Of a stretch of 47,143 nt of DNA, positions 32,988 through 43,458 are shown piece by piece. Each line of letters starts with the position of its first letter. Positions within the stretch are counted from its first letter, which is position 1. Below the pieces are notes generated by a model. That model worked only from the letters and a program-made list of their open reading frames with translations, searched no databases and was not told where the DNA came from. The DNA is taken from NCBI GenBank assembly GCA_000969725.1, contig JXSR01S005557.1, one strand, 5' to 3'. This DNA comes from Ophiothrix spiculata (lineage: Eukaryota > Echinodermata > Ophiuroidea > Amphilepidida > Ophiotrichidae). The translations under genes were made by a program, and so were the position numbers.

Positions 32988-33146
32988 TGTTTCTCATCAT
33001 ATTGTCGGTTGTTAAGTGTGCGCTTTCGGTACAAAATTCCCAAATATTTATCTTCTGAATATAAACATAGTCAGAAATACGTAATGGCTGTAAAATCAAT
33101 TGAGACCGTCGAGGGCTTGACACATACGCCACAGATACTGTTTTGA
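32988..33146 (+). CDS. Candidate small secreted protein, exon 2 and stop
   Basis: A pyrimidine-rich acceptor GTTGTCTTGCTTGCAG leads, in phase 0, into 52 codons starting CFSSYCRLLSVRF and ending GLTHTPQILF then TGA. A second acceptor at 33075 would also be in phase. The equivalent place in the next unit (37035-37142) is also open, ends HLTHLSQGVH then TGA, and is likewise followed by GATTGACGAGG. Upstream similarity is weak. A SINE-like copy ends about 35 bases before the acceptor, so it lies in the proposed intron. Confidence 0.35.
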   Translation, partial: CFSSYCRLLSVRFRYKIPKYLSSEYKHSQKYVMAVKSIETVEGLTHTPQILF

Positions 33147-33927
33147 CATGTATAATCATAATTGATTGACGAGGGTCATTATCAGTCACGATTGGCTCAA
33201 AATAATGCCCAAAAACTCATTAAATCAACTGTTTTAAATATAGATGATCGATTCCATATATCGCCTTCATCAATTTTAATGACCAATTTATAATAATAAT
33301 CTACATTGTATCATTGGCAAATATTTAATTTAATTTAATATTTAATTTAATTTAATGACTTATTTACAATAATAATCTACATTGTATTATTGGCAAATAT
33401 ACAATAAAGAAGGTGTGCCCTTTAATGAATCTCCAAGTGTTCATCCAAGTGTTCATTCAATATTTTGGATTGAGCGTAACATAATTATCATACCGAGCTG
33501 ATAAATGTTCAATTATTCAGCAAGAATATCGCCATTGCTATTCACTAGTTAATTTCGGCTGTTTTTATTGCATGGTCCAGACAAAAATAAACACGATTTT
33601 GTTGACGTGCTTCTACAAGATTAAACGCAAAGCTACTAGTATTTGATTAAAAGATGTGGTTCGACTGAAAATTTTTGTATTAGTGTTTCATTGTTGTTTT
33701 TTTTAAATCAATAATAACGTGAGAATACAAACATCCTGACCAAGGCTTACAACCTTTGAGAATAAATTCAAAATACAAAAATATAGTAGCAACTAATTCA
33801 TCTTATCAATAAACGCAAGGCTCATCAATTCTTCATAAATATTTAAAAGAATCTGAAGCAAAATACTAGTGATTGTTGATTTGTCGTTTTCAATTGTTCC
33901 TTTGTACGAGGCCGTCCGCGTACTTTA

Positions 33928-34210
33928 AGGGTACGAGCCATTTTGTCGTCTCGCTTGGCTGAACGTCAAGTTTACTGCAAGTTTTGGCCTACTTACACTT
34001 GTCCGATCATCAAAATGTTTGGCGTACATATGTAATATAGTCTCTAGTTTATACATAAACCTTTACTAATGATTTGACGTCCATAATCAAGTTCAAAATG
34101 GGTTCAGCAGACTACTTCGGAAAAGTTGATCCCTTTTTGCCTAAATCTCATAATTTCAAGCATTTCAAATGACACGATTTCGTTGAAATTTTGGTAGGTT
34201 GAACTCCAAA
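33928..34210 (+). mobile_element. tRNA-containing retroelement, copy C (5' part only)
   Basis: Matches the start of copies A and B (GTCTCGCTTGGCTGAACGTC, then TTTGGCGTACATATG) and stops before the tRNA-like part. Confidence 0.55.
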
Positions 34211-34524
34211 GATTCACAATGGAATTATGCATGTCATACAAAATTTACAATGCCATTAAATGCTCGTGACGATAATGAATATATGGGGTATTGCACGTAT
34301 TTTGCACACCTAGTTTTCGTCGACGAAAATGACATCAAATGTCGAGTTATCTTTTATCAAAGTTATTTTTAATGACTATAAATATTTATATGAAGAGGCA
34401 TACTAACCCTGCCAATGAACACTTGGAGATTTATTCCGGGCAAAGCTATGGAGTGAAAGCTGTAAATCTCATAACACTTTTTCCCCCCGACAGTATAAAA
34501 TTCTCGTGTTAATTTAAGACTCAT

Positions 34525-34640
34525 ACTCCCTAGGGATAATTACTGAAGTTTAAACCGCTTCATCACTCAAGCATGCAAAGACTATACGTGCGGAGAAAAC
34601 CAGCTGTGATCATCTAACATCTATGTATATTATAGCAGGA
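34525..34640 (+). promoter_or_regulatory. Highly conserved ~110-bp block, copy 1
   Basis: Contains GAAGTTTAAACCGCTTCATC, ATGCAAAGACTATACG and TCTATGTATATTATAG. It is almost identical at 39040-39150 and 46960-47070 while the flanks differ more. It includes a 14-codon frame MQRLYVRRKPAVII (34573-34617) kept in all three copies. It may be a core promoter and 5' leader; this is inferred from conservation only. Confidence 0.4.
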
Positions 34641-34763
34641 ACATACTCGGTATTTGATATTTGTGCTGCTACACAATTTATTTATTTATTCAAATGATTA
34701 TGAAGTCATCTATATGCGTTCCCTGCATTAATACAAAAAAGTATATTTTATGGTGCTTTATCA

Positions 34764-34886
34764 TGACTCTTACCAGCTTGTTTATAAACTTCTCTAACGT
34801 GTCTGCGTTTAAAGCTACAACTCATGTTGGAAATTTTACTTCACATCCAATAATCTCGCATCCTTGTAGTAAACATCCAGTATAGC
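34764..34886 (+). CDS. Small open frame with signal-peptide-like start (copy 1)
   Basis: ATG at 34764 gives MTLTSLFINFSNVSAFKATT and about 20 more residues to TAG. The paralogue at 39277 keeps the frame (MTLSCLFITSSNVSALKAKT) with an in-frame 3-base deletion and mostly amino-acid-changing differences. NVSA followed by F or L would suit signal cleavage. It could equally be neutral drift in a recent duplicate. Confidence 0.25.
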
Positions 34887-35172
34887 ACTGTTCTTTATGA
34901 AAAGCAATAGGCGTCTAAGGAGAAAATGTAGATCATTTGCACACTGGAAATTTGACAGTAGTGTAAATTAAGGCTGTATGGGATGGTTAAAGATGCCTGA
35001 CGCAGTATCACTATATATAAGTTCGTAGATAATTGTCAAGTTCAATAATATGCGCAAGCTTGGTGTAAATTTCATCAATGTCGGAATAGAGGCTGTAGAA
35101 ATGTTTTCATTGCTACGGAATATACCATGTATTAACAGTAGGATGATTGTACGTGTGTTACATATCTCCAGA

Positions 35173-35248
35173 TGTCAACCATGCCATGTGTGTTTGAGTT
35201 TTTGTGATTTTCTTGATGTTTCTCCCATCAACAGTCTTCTTAGCAGGT
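35173..35248 (+). pseudogene. Signal-peptide-like exon, copy c (frameshifted)
   Basis: Starts MSTMPCVF, then loses frame near codon 9 and hits TGA. In the shifted frame it continues VFVIFLMFLPSTVFLAG to a GCAG|GTAATC donor, clearly hydrophobic. Comparison with 39717 points to a small indel around TTTGAGTTT. Either a pseudogene or a sequencing error. Confidence 0.4.
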
Positions 35249-35734
35249 AATCTTCAAAGCTTCGTATGGCTAATATCTAGGTCAAATGGAATAAACGTTA
35301 ATCTTGGAATTGTCTTACCTTAATCCTTAATCCCTGAAATACTGGCGATCGTCATTGCTTAACATATTTGATATACATCTGGATAAAATGGACTGAACCT
35401 CAATTTTTAGAATACCTGTAATCTCAATGGTAATCAGAATTTCAATCGGAATCACTACACAAACCACACCATTGTGTACCTCTAAGCCATGTTTCAGTCA
35501 ACCGATGTGAACATTTTATATTGAACACAGAATTCACTATTTCCATGATAAATCGAAAAGGAAAGGATATGCACATGTTTATATTTAAGAAAACGTAAAA
35601 CGGATCCGATAAATGGATGCAGACATGGTTTTCGTTCTAGTGGTGGATCAGATCTAGTGGTCAGGTATTGAAGCTACATCTCTTCCTCTATTGTAAGTAC
35701 GTAACTTGTTGAATAGAATGATTTGTGGCATTAA

Positions 35735-36308
35735 GGTGGAATTACCCCTTCGGTGCATGTACCGTATACAATGAAACATCTTTTTTCATCTTGTACAAGT
35801 ATAGGAGTAAATGACACTGATATGTATTTATGCAATATATTACAATTTACATCATTATGTGACCGGTTGCCATGGCAACGGCAGCCATTTTGAATTGCAC
35901 ATTTTTCGTAGGAGTGTCTATGGTTTCAAAGATATCTCAAAAACTATAAGAGATATTGATCTGAAACAAGTTTAAGTTAACAAAGTTACATAACACCCCT
36001 CACCCCCTTACTAATGCCCAATCTCTGTTACTCTAGTATGCCCTATAGACATGTTCTTGAAAAATCAAATGCAAGTTGTTTCAGATCAATATCTCTTATA
36101 CTTTTTGAGATATCTTGGACACCGTAGAGACACATGCGAAAAATATGCAATTCAAAATGGCTGCCGTTGCCAGGGCAACCAGTTACATCATGATGTAAAT
36201 TTTGATATGTTTTGAAAGCAGTTTCAGTCAGTCTCATATGTACTACTACTTGTACAAGATTAAAACAGATGTTTCATTGTATATATGCACCGAAGAGGTA
36301 ATTCCACC
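35735..36308. mobile_element. 574-bp MITE with TTAA target duplication (GGTGGAATTACC ends)
   Basis: Flanked by TTAA at 35731-35734 and 36309-36312. The U2 equivalent (about 40440) reads GACTTTAATATGCTTGGAGG without it. The TIRs exceed 200 bp and include GGTGGAATTACC and a CCATTTTGAATTGCA region. It is a different family from 30318-30852 with the same target. Confidence 0.88.
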
Positions 36309-37034
36309 TTAACATGATTGGAGGGATAATGCAACAGTGATGATGTAAAGGGATGTTACCGCAGGGATTTATGAACAAGACGAGTAACATGTCTCATCAA
36401 GGGGCTTATATAATAAGCGAAAAGGGAGGCCTAGACATAGGGCCAGGAGCATTGTTTATCATAGATGGAGATTGGTACATTATTATGTTCAGAATTAATG
36501 CTTCATAAATGTATTAGCACGTCGATATAGTATTCAAATAAATCAGTTCAGTGTTGGCATCACGGGGAAGATTATTTTCTTACAGGATTACAGTTTCAAT
36601 AGTGTGAAGAATTCTTTATCATTTAAACAGATATCATTTTCAACAATGTTGTGACTGTATCACGTACATCACCCTGCAGACAACTGTTTGTTGATTACCA
36701 TTTTCAAGTACTTAATAACATATAAAGCTAGTAAATTTACATTAACCTATGCTATAAAAAGAGATTTATATCAGATTTCATGAAATACATGTAAGATGCT
36801 TGAAAATGGAAACTGTTAAAAATCTCACAAAAAAGTTATACCAAACATGACACCAGAATGTTCATGCATTGATATATAATTGTTCCATTACATGTATAGA
36901 AAATACCAAGAATAATCAAGAATCTGTACAATAGCCGAGGGCCAAAGGTATAAAATATCTTCTAAAAATGATAACAACAAACTAAAACTTTGCTGAAATA
37001 TAATCATGATATAATTTCTCTGATATTTATACAG

Positions 37035-37142
37035 AACGCTGAAAGTGGTAGCATTTTTCTCTGCCAGAATATGTTTCAAACCGAAGTAGATAAAAGTGTA
37101 ACCTCCACTCATTTGACACATCTTTCACAAGGGGTGCATTGA
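37035..37142 (+). CDS. Candidate small secreted protein, terminal exon of U1 copy
   Basis: Acceptor TGATATTTATACAG, then 35 phase-0 codons NAESGSIFLCQNMFQTEVDK and on to HLTHLSQGVH, then TGA. It corresponds in place and end sequence to 32988-33146. Its first exon (35173) is frameshifted, so the gene copy is probably not functional. Confidence 0.3.
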   Translation, partial: NAESGSIFLCQNMFQTEVDKSVTSTHLTHLSQGVH

Positions 37143-37304
37143 CATGTGTAAGTGATTGACGAGGGTATTTAGCAGTCACAATTGGTCATATTTTTTTAGG
37201 TGGGGCCCATTTGCGTTACATCTCACTCACTTCATCCATACCTAACTCCTTCCTTGTAATCGTTGATTAAGTTGATAAATACCTTTATTTGGCTATTATT
37301 TTTA

Positions 37305-37850
37305 ATTGGTTTTATAGACTAATACATTATCTTCAAAATCATACCAACATTATGACATTTCATACAATTATTGAAAAGTTGTGACAAACTTTGATGCACA
37401 ATGTACATATCTCATCCACACCAACCACATTTATGCCTGTTTTCATCTCTGGCTAAATTAGCTTATTGATTTTAACTTGTTATTAACGTTAATTATCAAC
37501 TTTATTCGGGTTAATGTCAACTTGTTTTTGATAAACATTAGCTAGCCTTTAAAATCATATAAGATTTATGACATTTCAATGGATCTTTTAGAAGATATGG
37601 CAAAACAATTTATGCACAATTTTCATGATGCCTCATCCGCACCCGCCTCATCCACACCCGCCTCCACCCCTGGCTTAGTAGCTTTAACGGGTCATTAAGC
37701 TTAATTAATCACTTCATTTGGGATTTATTCTTAATTTCTTGAAAGTCAAATAAATTGTCTTTAAAATCATACCAAAATTATGACATTACATTTGATTTTT
37801 GAAAAGATATGACAAAAATTGATGCATAAATCCATGTAACAAATCCACCT
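37305..37850 (+). repeat. ~225-bp tandem repeat, about three copies
   Basis: CTTTAAAATCATACCAA-like and TTATGACATTTCA-like segments followed by GATGCACAA and CTCATCCACACC recur at about 37330, 37545 and 37765. This array lies inside sequence missing from the matching point of U1 and U3, between TTGGTCAT-like ends at 37184 and 37884. Confidence 0.6.
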
Positions 37851-39039
37851 TTTATTGGGGCCCACATTAAAAAGCATGACCAATTGCCTCTTATGATGAT
37901 AAAGTTCCTCATCAAATCAACGGTGTCTTAAATGAAAGTGATTGATTTGTTTTATCAATAATTTTAATCCATTATCTAAGTAATAATCCACTTTGTATCA
38001 CTGGTAAATGCACAATAAAGAAGGTGTGCTCTTTAATGAATCTTCAAAAAGTTCATTCAATATTTTCGATTGAGCGTAACATAATCATCATACCAAGCTG
38101 ATAAATGATTAATTATTCAACAAAAATCTCGCCATTGCCACTCGCTAGTTAAGCACAGCTGTTTTTATTCCATGGTGCTTCTGCCCGATTACATGCAATC
38201 TGATGGTTAGGTATTTGATTAGAAGATTGGGTTCAACTGGAAAAGTTCTCTTTAGTTTTTGTTTTACTTTGTATCAATAGTAGAATGAAAATACAAGAAC
38301 AGATATCTCAATGCTTTAACTTATGACAAAATTGAGATTTTTTAATAAATTAACTCTTTAGAATGAGAGTGTCATATGAGTACACAAAAATGTAAACTTA
38401 AAAATATCCTACACTATTAGTACGAAACTTGCATTGCCTTAAATAAGCCCGTGGGTGATTCAGAATGAAACCTGTCGCTACTATAGTGTTGAATTAATAA
38501 CTTTCATGTTTCACCAAAACACATGCTCGGGTTATATATGTTCATTCAGTGGTGTCAAAAACATGACAATAATTATAGATTATCATGGTTATGATTGAGT
38601 TTTAACGTTTGGCTATACAATCATGTTTACCAAATGCTAGTAGTAGGTCGAAATGGTAAAAACTGATGTGGTTGTTTTCACCAATAATCCTCATGTTGTA
38701 GTAAGTGTGTGAATAGTATAGGGGAATGTAAACGAATATCTGTTCTGGGGATGGACGTAGCACGGCTACTCAAGGAGCTCTCAAGTGATATAATGTGAAT
38801 TGCTTTTAGAGGATTCTAACGGGACATTTTATACCAGACTCGACCTGAACTGCATTGTTATTTACGATTTCATTTTCATCTTTATCATTTATTTGACAGT
38901 AATACCAGAAACAATCACCAGCCAAAAAAATGAACATTTATTCCGGGGAAAGCAATGGTGTCAAAGCTGTAAATTCCATTACACTGCTTTCCAGCAGTAC
39001 GCACAGTATACAAATCTAGTATTAATTTAAGACACATAC

Positions 39040-39150
39040 TCCCTACAGATTATTACTGAAGTTTAAACCGCTTCATCACTCAAGCATGCAAAGACTATAC
39101 GTGCGGAGAAAACCAGCTGTGATCATCTAACATCTATGTATATTATAGAA
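39040..39150 (+). promoter_or_regulatory. Highly conserved ~110-bp block, copy 2
   Basis: Same as 34525-34640, including the 14-codon frame at 39086-39130, followed by TATGTATATTATAG. Confidence 0.4.
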
Positions 39151-39276
39151 GGATCATACTCGCCATTTAATATTTGTGCCGTTACACAATTTATTTATTT
39201 ATTTCAAATGATTATGAAGCCATCTATATGCGCTCTCTGCATTAATACAAAATAGTATTTTCGACAGCATATAACA

Positions 39277-39471
39277 ATGACTCTTTCTTGCTTGTTTATA
39301 ACCTCCTCTAACGTGTCTGCCTTAAAAGCTAAAACTCACGTTACGAATTTTACTTCACATCCAATACACTCTCAACCTTTTAAACATCCAGTAGCACTGC
39401 TATCTAGGATAAGCAATAGGCAGTCTAATGAGAAAATGTGGATCATTTGCCCACTGGTAATTCGACAGTAG
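39277..39471 (+). CDS. Small open frame with signal-peptide-like start (copy 2)
   Basis: 64 codons from MTLSCLFITSSNVSALKAKT. Paralogue of the frame at 34764, but it reads on past the place where copy 1 stops. Function unknown, and coding status uncertain. Confidence 0.25.
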   Translation: MTLSCLFITSSNVSALKAKTHVTNFTSHPIHSQPFKHPVALLSRISNRQSNEKMWIICPLVIRQ

Positions 39472-39716
39472 TTTAAATTGAGGCTGTATCATGTGTATGG
39501 GATACTTAAAGATGCGGGATGTAGCATCACTACATTGTACATATAAGTTCGTAGATAATTACCAGAAAGAGTGACGAGTTTAATTAATACTATGTGCAGT
39601 CTTGATGTTAAATAATTCTACCATTGTAGGAATTAAAGCTGTAGAAATGTTTTCATCGCAACGGAATATATCATGTAACAGTAGGATGATTGTACGTGTG
39701 TGACATATTACCAGAT

Positions 39717-39796
39717 GTCAACTATGTCATGTGTGTTTATGATTTTTGTGTTTATCTCGAGTTTTCCTTCCAATAAAAGTCTTCGTCGTAGATGCT
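39717..39796 (+). CDS. Signal-peptide-like exon, copy d
   Basis: MSTMSCVFMIFVFISSFPSN then KSLRR. It is open and strongly hydrophobic. A donor aligned with copy c would be C|GTAGAT (weak, near 39790); otherwise the frame stops at TGA shortly after. The terminal exon that should follow near 44500 appears cut: only LTRKTE and TGA (about 44504-44524) remain after a transposon at 43459-44473. Confidence 0.33.
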
Positions 39797-40148
39797 GTTG
39801 ATTCTTCAATGCCTATACTTGATGTATATATCTGGATCACATGGAATGAAACTCAATTTTATATAGACTGTATCTTACCTCTAAGTCTTAATCAGAATCG
39901 CAATCGGAATAGCTGATAAACGCCATTGTGTACCTCAAAGCTAAGTTTCAATCAACCGATGTGAACGGTTTTCATATTATACACGAAATTCACTTTGTTC
40001 ATGCTCAATTGAAATGGAAAAGATATGCACATCTTTATTTTCAAGAAAATGTAAAACGGATCCGATAAATGGATGTAGACATGGTGTTTGTTTTAGTGTT
40101 TGATCGAGTGGTCAGGCATTGAAGCTACTCTTCTTGTATGGTAAGTAC

Positions 40149-40414
40149 ATATGTGATGACTCACCCCGAAAAGGGGGACTTTGCGACAGAACACTTTTCG
40201 AGAAACTGGTGAAAATAGGCAGCAAAAAATAAAGAAAATAAAAAGAATTTCCAGCAGATTTTCTGTTGTAAAATTTGATTGCCTTGATCAATTTCAACAA
40301 ATAAGGTGTCATTTTAAAGCTTAGAAAATGCTTTAACACTTTTAACAGATGAAATGATAAAATCAAAATTGATGTCATCCCAAAGTCTCCCTTTCGGGGT
40401 GAGCCATCACATAT
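40149..40414 (-). mobile_element. ~265-bp MITE, copy 2
   Basis: Inverted relative of 18604-18862, with ATATGTGATGACTCACCCCG at the left and GGGGTGAGCCATCACATAT at the right. Confidence 0.82.
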
Positions 40415-41073
40415 CATGTTGAATAGAATGATTTGTGACTTTAATATGCTTGGAGGGATAATGCAACAGTGATGTAGTAAAGGGTGGAATATTATGTTAC
40501 CACAGGGATTTATGAACAAGACGAGTAACATGTCTTATCAGAAAAAGGGGCTTATAAAGGAATAGGGAGATGTAGATATTAGACCGGGAGCATTGTTTGC
40601 CATAGATGGAGATGAATACATTATCATGTTCAGAATGAATGTCTCATTAGTTTTTTAGCACGTCAATATACTTTTGAAATGAATCAAATCAGTGTTGGAA
40701 TCACGGAGAGGATTATTACCTCATAGGATTACAGTTTGATGGCTTGAATAATATCTTTATTAATTAACAGATATGAATTGCAACAATGTTATGTGATTAG
40801 CACTCTGCGGATAGCTCATAAGTTTATTAATTAGCCCTTAATTGTTTGTTGCATTTCCATTTTCACGTACTTAAAAACATACAAAGCTAGTACAATACTA
40901 AAGAGAAAAAAAAGTGATATGCCTTATGAAAGAAAAGCAGTGATAAACTGATTGATATGTTCTTCATGAAGCACAATCGACGAATTTCTGAGAAGGCAGT
41001 CCACACTTGACTGTAAAGGTATTTCGTTGTCCATTTGCTGCCGTGGTTCTTTCTTGTTTGTTTGTTTGTTTAC

Positions 41074-41155
41074 CTCGGTTGGTCCGTGACGGACACATGC
41101 CATTAGATCCGTGATGAACTCATGGTCTCTTCCAAGCTCATACAAAAGTACCAAC
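41074..41155 (-). CDS. Candidate exon of unknown gene
   Basis: The minus strand reads LVLLYELGRDHEFITDLMAC then VRHGPTE, between a possible acceptor ACACCAG and a donor GAG|GTAAAC. The frame stays open further upstream (KARKNYTR) to about 41200. The residue mix looks coding (helical, amphipathic), and I considered a death-fold domain but cannot assign a family. The downstream frame runs through a GTTT microsatellite. No partner exon found. Confidence 0.3.
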
Positions 41156-41247
41156 CTGGTGTAATTCTTCCGTGCTTTTGCTATGATAATTTCTCATGCT
41201 TAGGTTGTAACTGCAGGATGTTATAAGCTCAGTTTAGTGGAATAGAT

Positions 41248-43458
41248 ACAGGGTGTCCCACAAAAAGCGCAACGAACTTTGAACTTTTATTTTGAGAGAA
41301 CAGAGCCCAATGGTGATCAAACGTTACAATACAATTATAGAATAGACCATTGGCTTTTACAGGATCTCTGAATCAAAAGTTATTGCACATTTTGTAAAGA
41401 CCAGAAAAATCTTGATGGTCCGATTTGTTAATCTATAAAGTTTCACTTCTGGTGACGTCATTGGGCACACGTTGAATGGAAATTGCTAAAAACATCACAT
41501 GATTAGGAGAAGCGTCCCTTAAACCCATTTCATGACATAAGGACTCAATTTAATGATGATCTGCTGATAATAAGCAAGTTGTTGCGTCTGGTTAAGTCAA
41601 CCTGTTGCGTCCCTTTGACGGGCCAGATGAATCATTAGGTCTTAAACTCCTTTGTCTTCAGTTTTCTTCCGTGAATTCGGTTAAAGACTTATTATTGGTT
41701 GACATCTTTCATTAGAATCCATTGTTTCGACTCTTTTGGTAGAAATTGTTTCCTAAACTACCCGATTTTCGCACCAAAAGTAACAGAGTCAAGGAATATG
41801 AGAGTATCAGAAAGATCCGTTTTTTAATTGAACATTTTGACTTATTTAAGTTAAAACTGAACTTTAAATATCACTTAATGTTAGGTACAGGTCAGGTAAG
41901 ATTGGTTTGGATTGATTCTGCCCCAATTGCTTGAAGAATTCTCTTCATTTCAAGTTTGCATGTCTTTAGCTGGAAGTCTAAACTTACAAATCGGACCAAA
42001 GTTGATATAAAGGGCCTTCTTAAATTCTCCATATCTTTGGACTGGAGTGGTAAAATGAAATTGGACAAAAAGCATGTTGTAGAGTAATTACTCTACTTTT
42101 GAAAAATATATATTACTATGATTTAATCTTTTGGCAACTATTTTTAAATATTTTTTATTTGCTCGTTGCATTAATATTGGGACAAGCTGTATATGAATTT
42201 AACTTAAAAATGATAAGTGGATTTTTACTTATGGCTGAATTTAGTTTTTTCACAGTTTTATGTGTGGTCATTTGTGCAGGCTTTCCATCCTATTTATTAA
42301 TCTAGTTACATATTTTGTAGATTTGTATGTTCGTTATGAGATTTGAGAGATACAGTAACATTGTTTACAGCATATCTCAATCTCCAAGTTCATCGCGAAA
42401 TGTGATACGATGATATATTACAGTGTTATGTTTTTGCTTGACGAGAATGCTGAATCAAAGAAGTTGTTTTGTTGGAAAAACCTATATCCGATGGATTTTT
42501 AGTAAACAAATATTGACTGCTCATGACTATTGTTCAAAAGACAATTACCCCGAAGTGATCTTGAGATCGAACGTCGAGGGAAATAGTATGATAGTCTCAA
42601 GATCACTGAGGGGAATTGTTTTTACTATTGCCAGAATGAAAAAGCAATTTTGTTTTAAGAGGGCAATAGTAACTTGCTATTGACTGGGGCTAAAATCATG
42701 CCAATTGGTATATAACTAACCCTTGTCTTACCAACGTATGTTTTGTAACGTTTGTTATCAACGGGGGGGGGGGGTACCATCCCCCCAATGAAATTGAAAT
42801 TGGAGCGCTAAAAGTTGCTTTGCTTTATACAATAGTATAATAGGGTAGGGTCTCCTTTATTCATTGATACCAAAATCATGAAAATCTGTCAAGGCGTTAC
42901 CATACTTGCCAACTGTTACTATTTAAGAGGAACGGTCCTGTTTTTGGCAAAAGAAAAAGGTAATTTTTACCAATCCGTTCCTCTTTTTGTAAAACTCGCC
43001 CTATAAAAGTAAATAAGAAAATTGGAAATGTTCCTCTTTTTAGACAAAAATGTGCCCATTTGTCCCTCCTTCCATTTTTCAAATGTTGGCATGTATGCGT
43101 TACGTAAATATGACGTTATAAGTACTTCCGAGTCGGAAAAATCGCGATTTTGGGCAAAATGGCCAACAAATCGAAATTTGCTGTAAAATTTCTAAATATC
43201 GCAAATTTGACGGGTTTTTTGCTTATAAAGAAGGGAAATTCTGTTTCTCAGGTGGCAACCACCGCCTACCTTCCGACTTTGACGAGGCACCCTGACCCCC
43301 CTGAAGGTGGTACCTATGAATTGTTTTCGTTAAAATGACCGCAAAGGTTGAACTTACAAGTACCCAAAACCCCTAGGTCATAATCGTTTGCGTTGTTATG
43401 CGACAGGGGATCATCCATTAGGGGGGGGGGGTTGTCCTTGGTTACACAAGGGTTAATA
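41248..43458. other. Mostly unassigned sequence with transposon debris
   Basis: TACAGGGTGTCCCAC at 41249 looks like a mariner-type tip, but its partner end is not found. A hairpin CAATTACCCCGAAGTGATCT with inverse arm at 42541-42620, a CATACTTGCCAAC inverted pair (42900-43098) and G-runs (42763, 43421) are visible. The hydrophobic frame at 42099-42305 lies in AT-rich sequence and starts with TTG; I do not call it. Confidence 0.4.

Larger units (their letters stand above)
33162..37153 (+). repeat. Tandem unit U1
   Basis: Starts GATTGACGAGGGTCATTATC. Markers in order: GAAGGTGTGCCCTTTAATGA (33410), ATTAAACGCAAAGCTACTAG (33619), the conserved ~110-bp block (34530), the frame at 34764, TATATATAAGTTCGTAGATA (35012), the ATG-TCA-ACC-ATG exon (35173) and the terminal exon to 37142. 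Parts of 33610-33910 also match R1 (16570-16880), which links the two arrays. Confidence 0.75.

Noticed and set aside
41249..42080. Complete mariner element starting TACAGGGTGTCCCAC
   Set aside because: Only a weak inverted match (TGGTCCGATTTGT, near 41418 and 41985) was found, and no proper second tip, so boundaries cannot be supported.
42099..42305. Hydrophobic 68-codon frame resembling a membrane protein
   Set aside because: Starts at TTG, lies in AT-rich sequence that naturally gives Phe, Leu and Ile codons, and has no conserved copy.
42423..42683. 86-codon plus-strand frame
   Set aside because: It overlaps a hairpin with ~27-bp arms (42541-42620), so it is probably element-derived.
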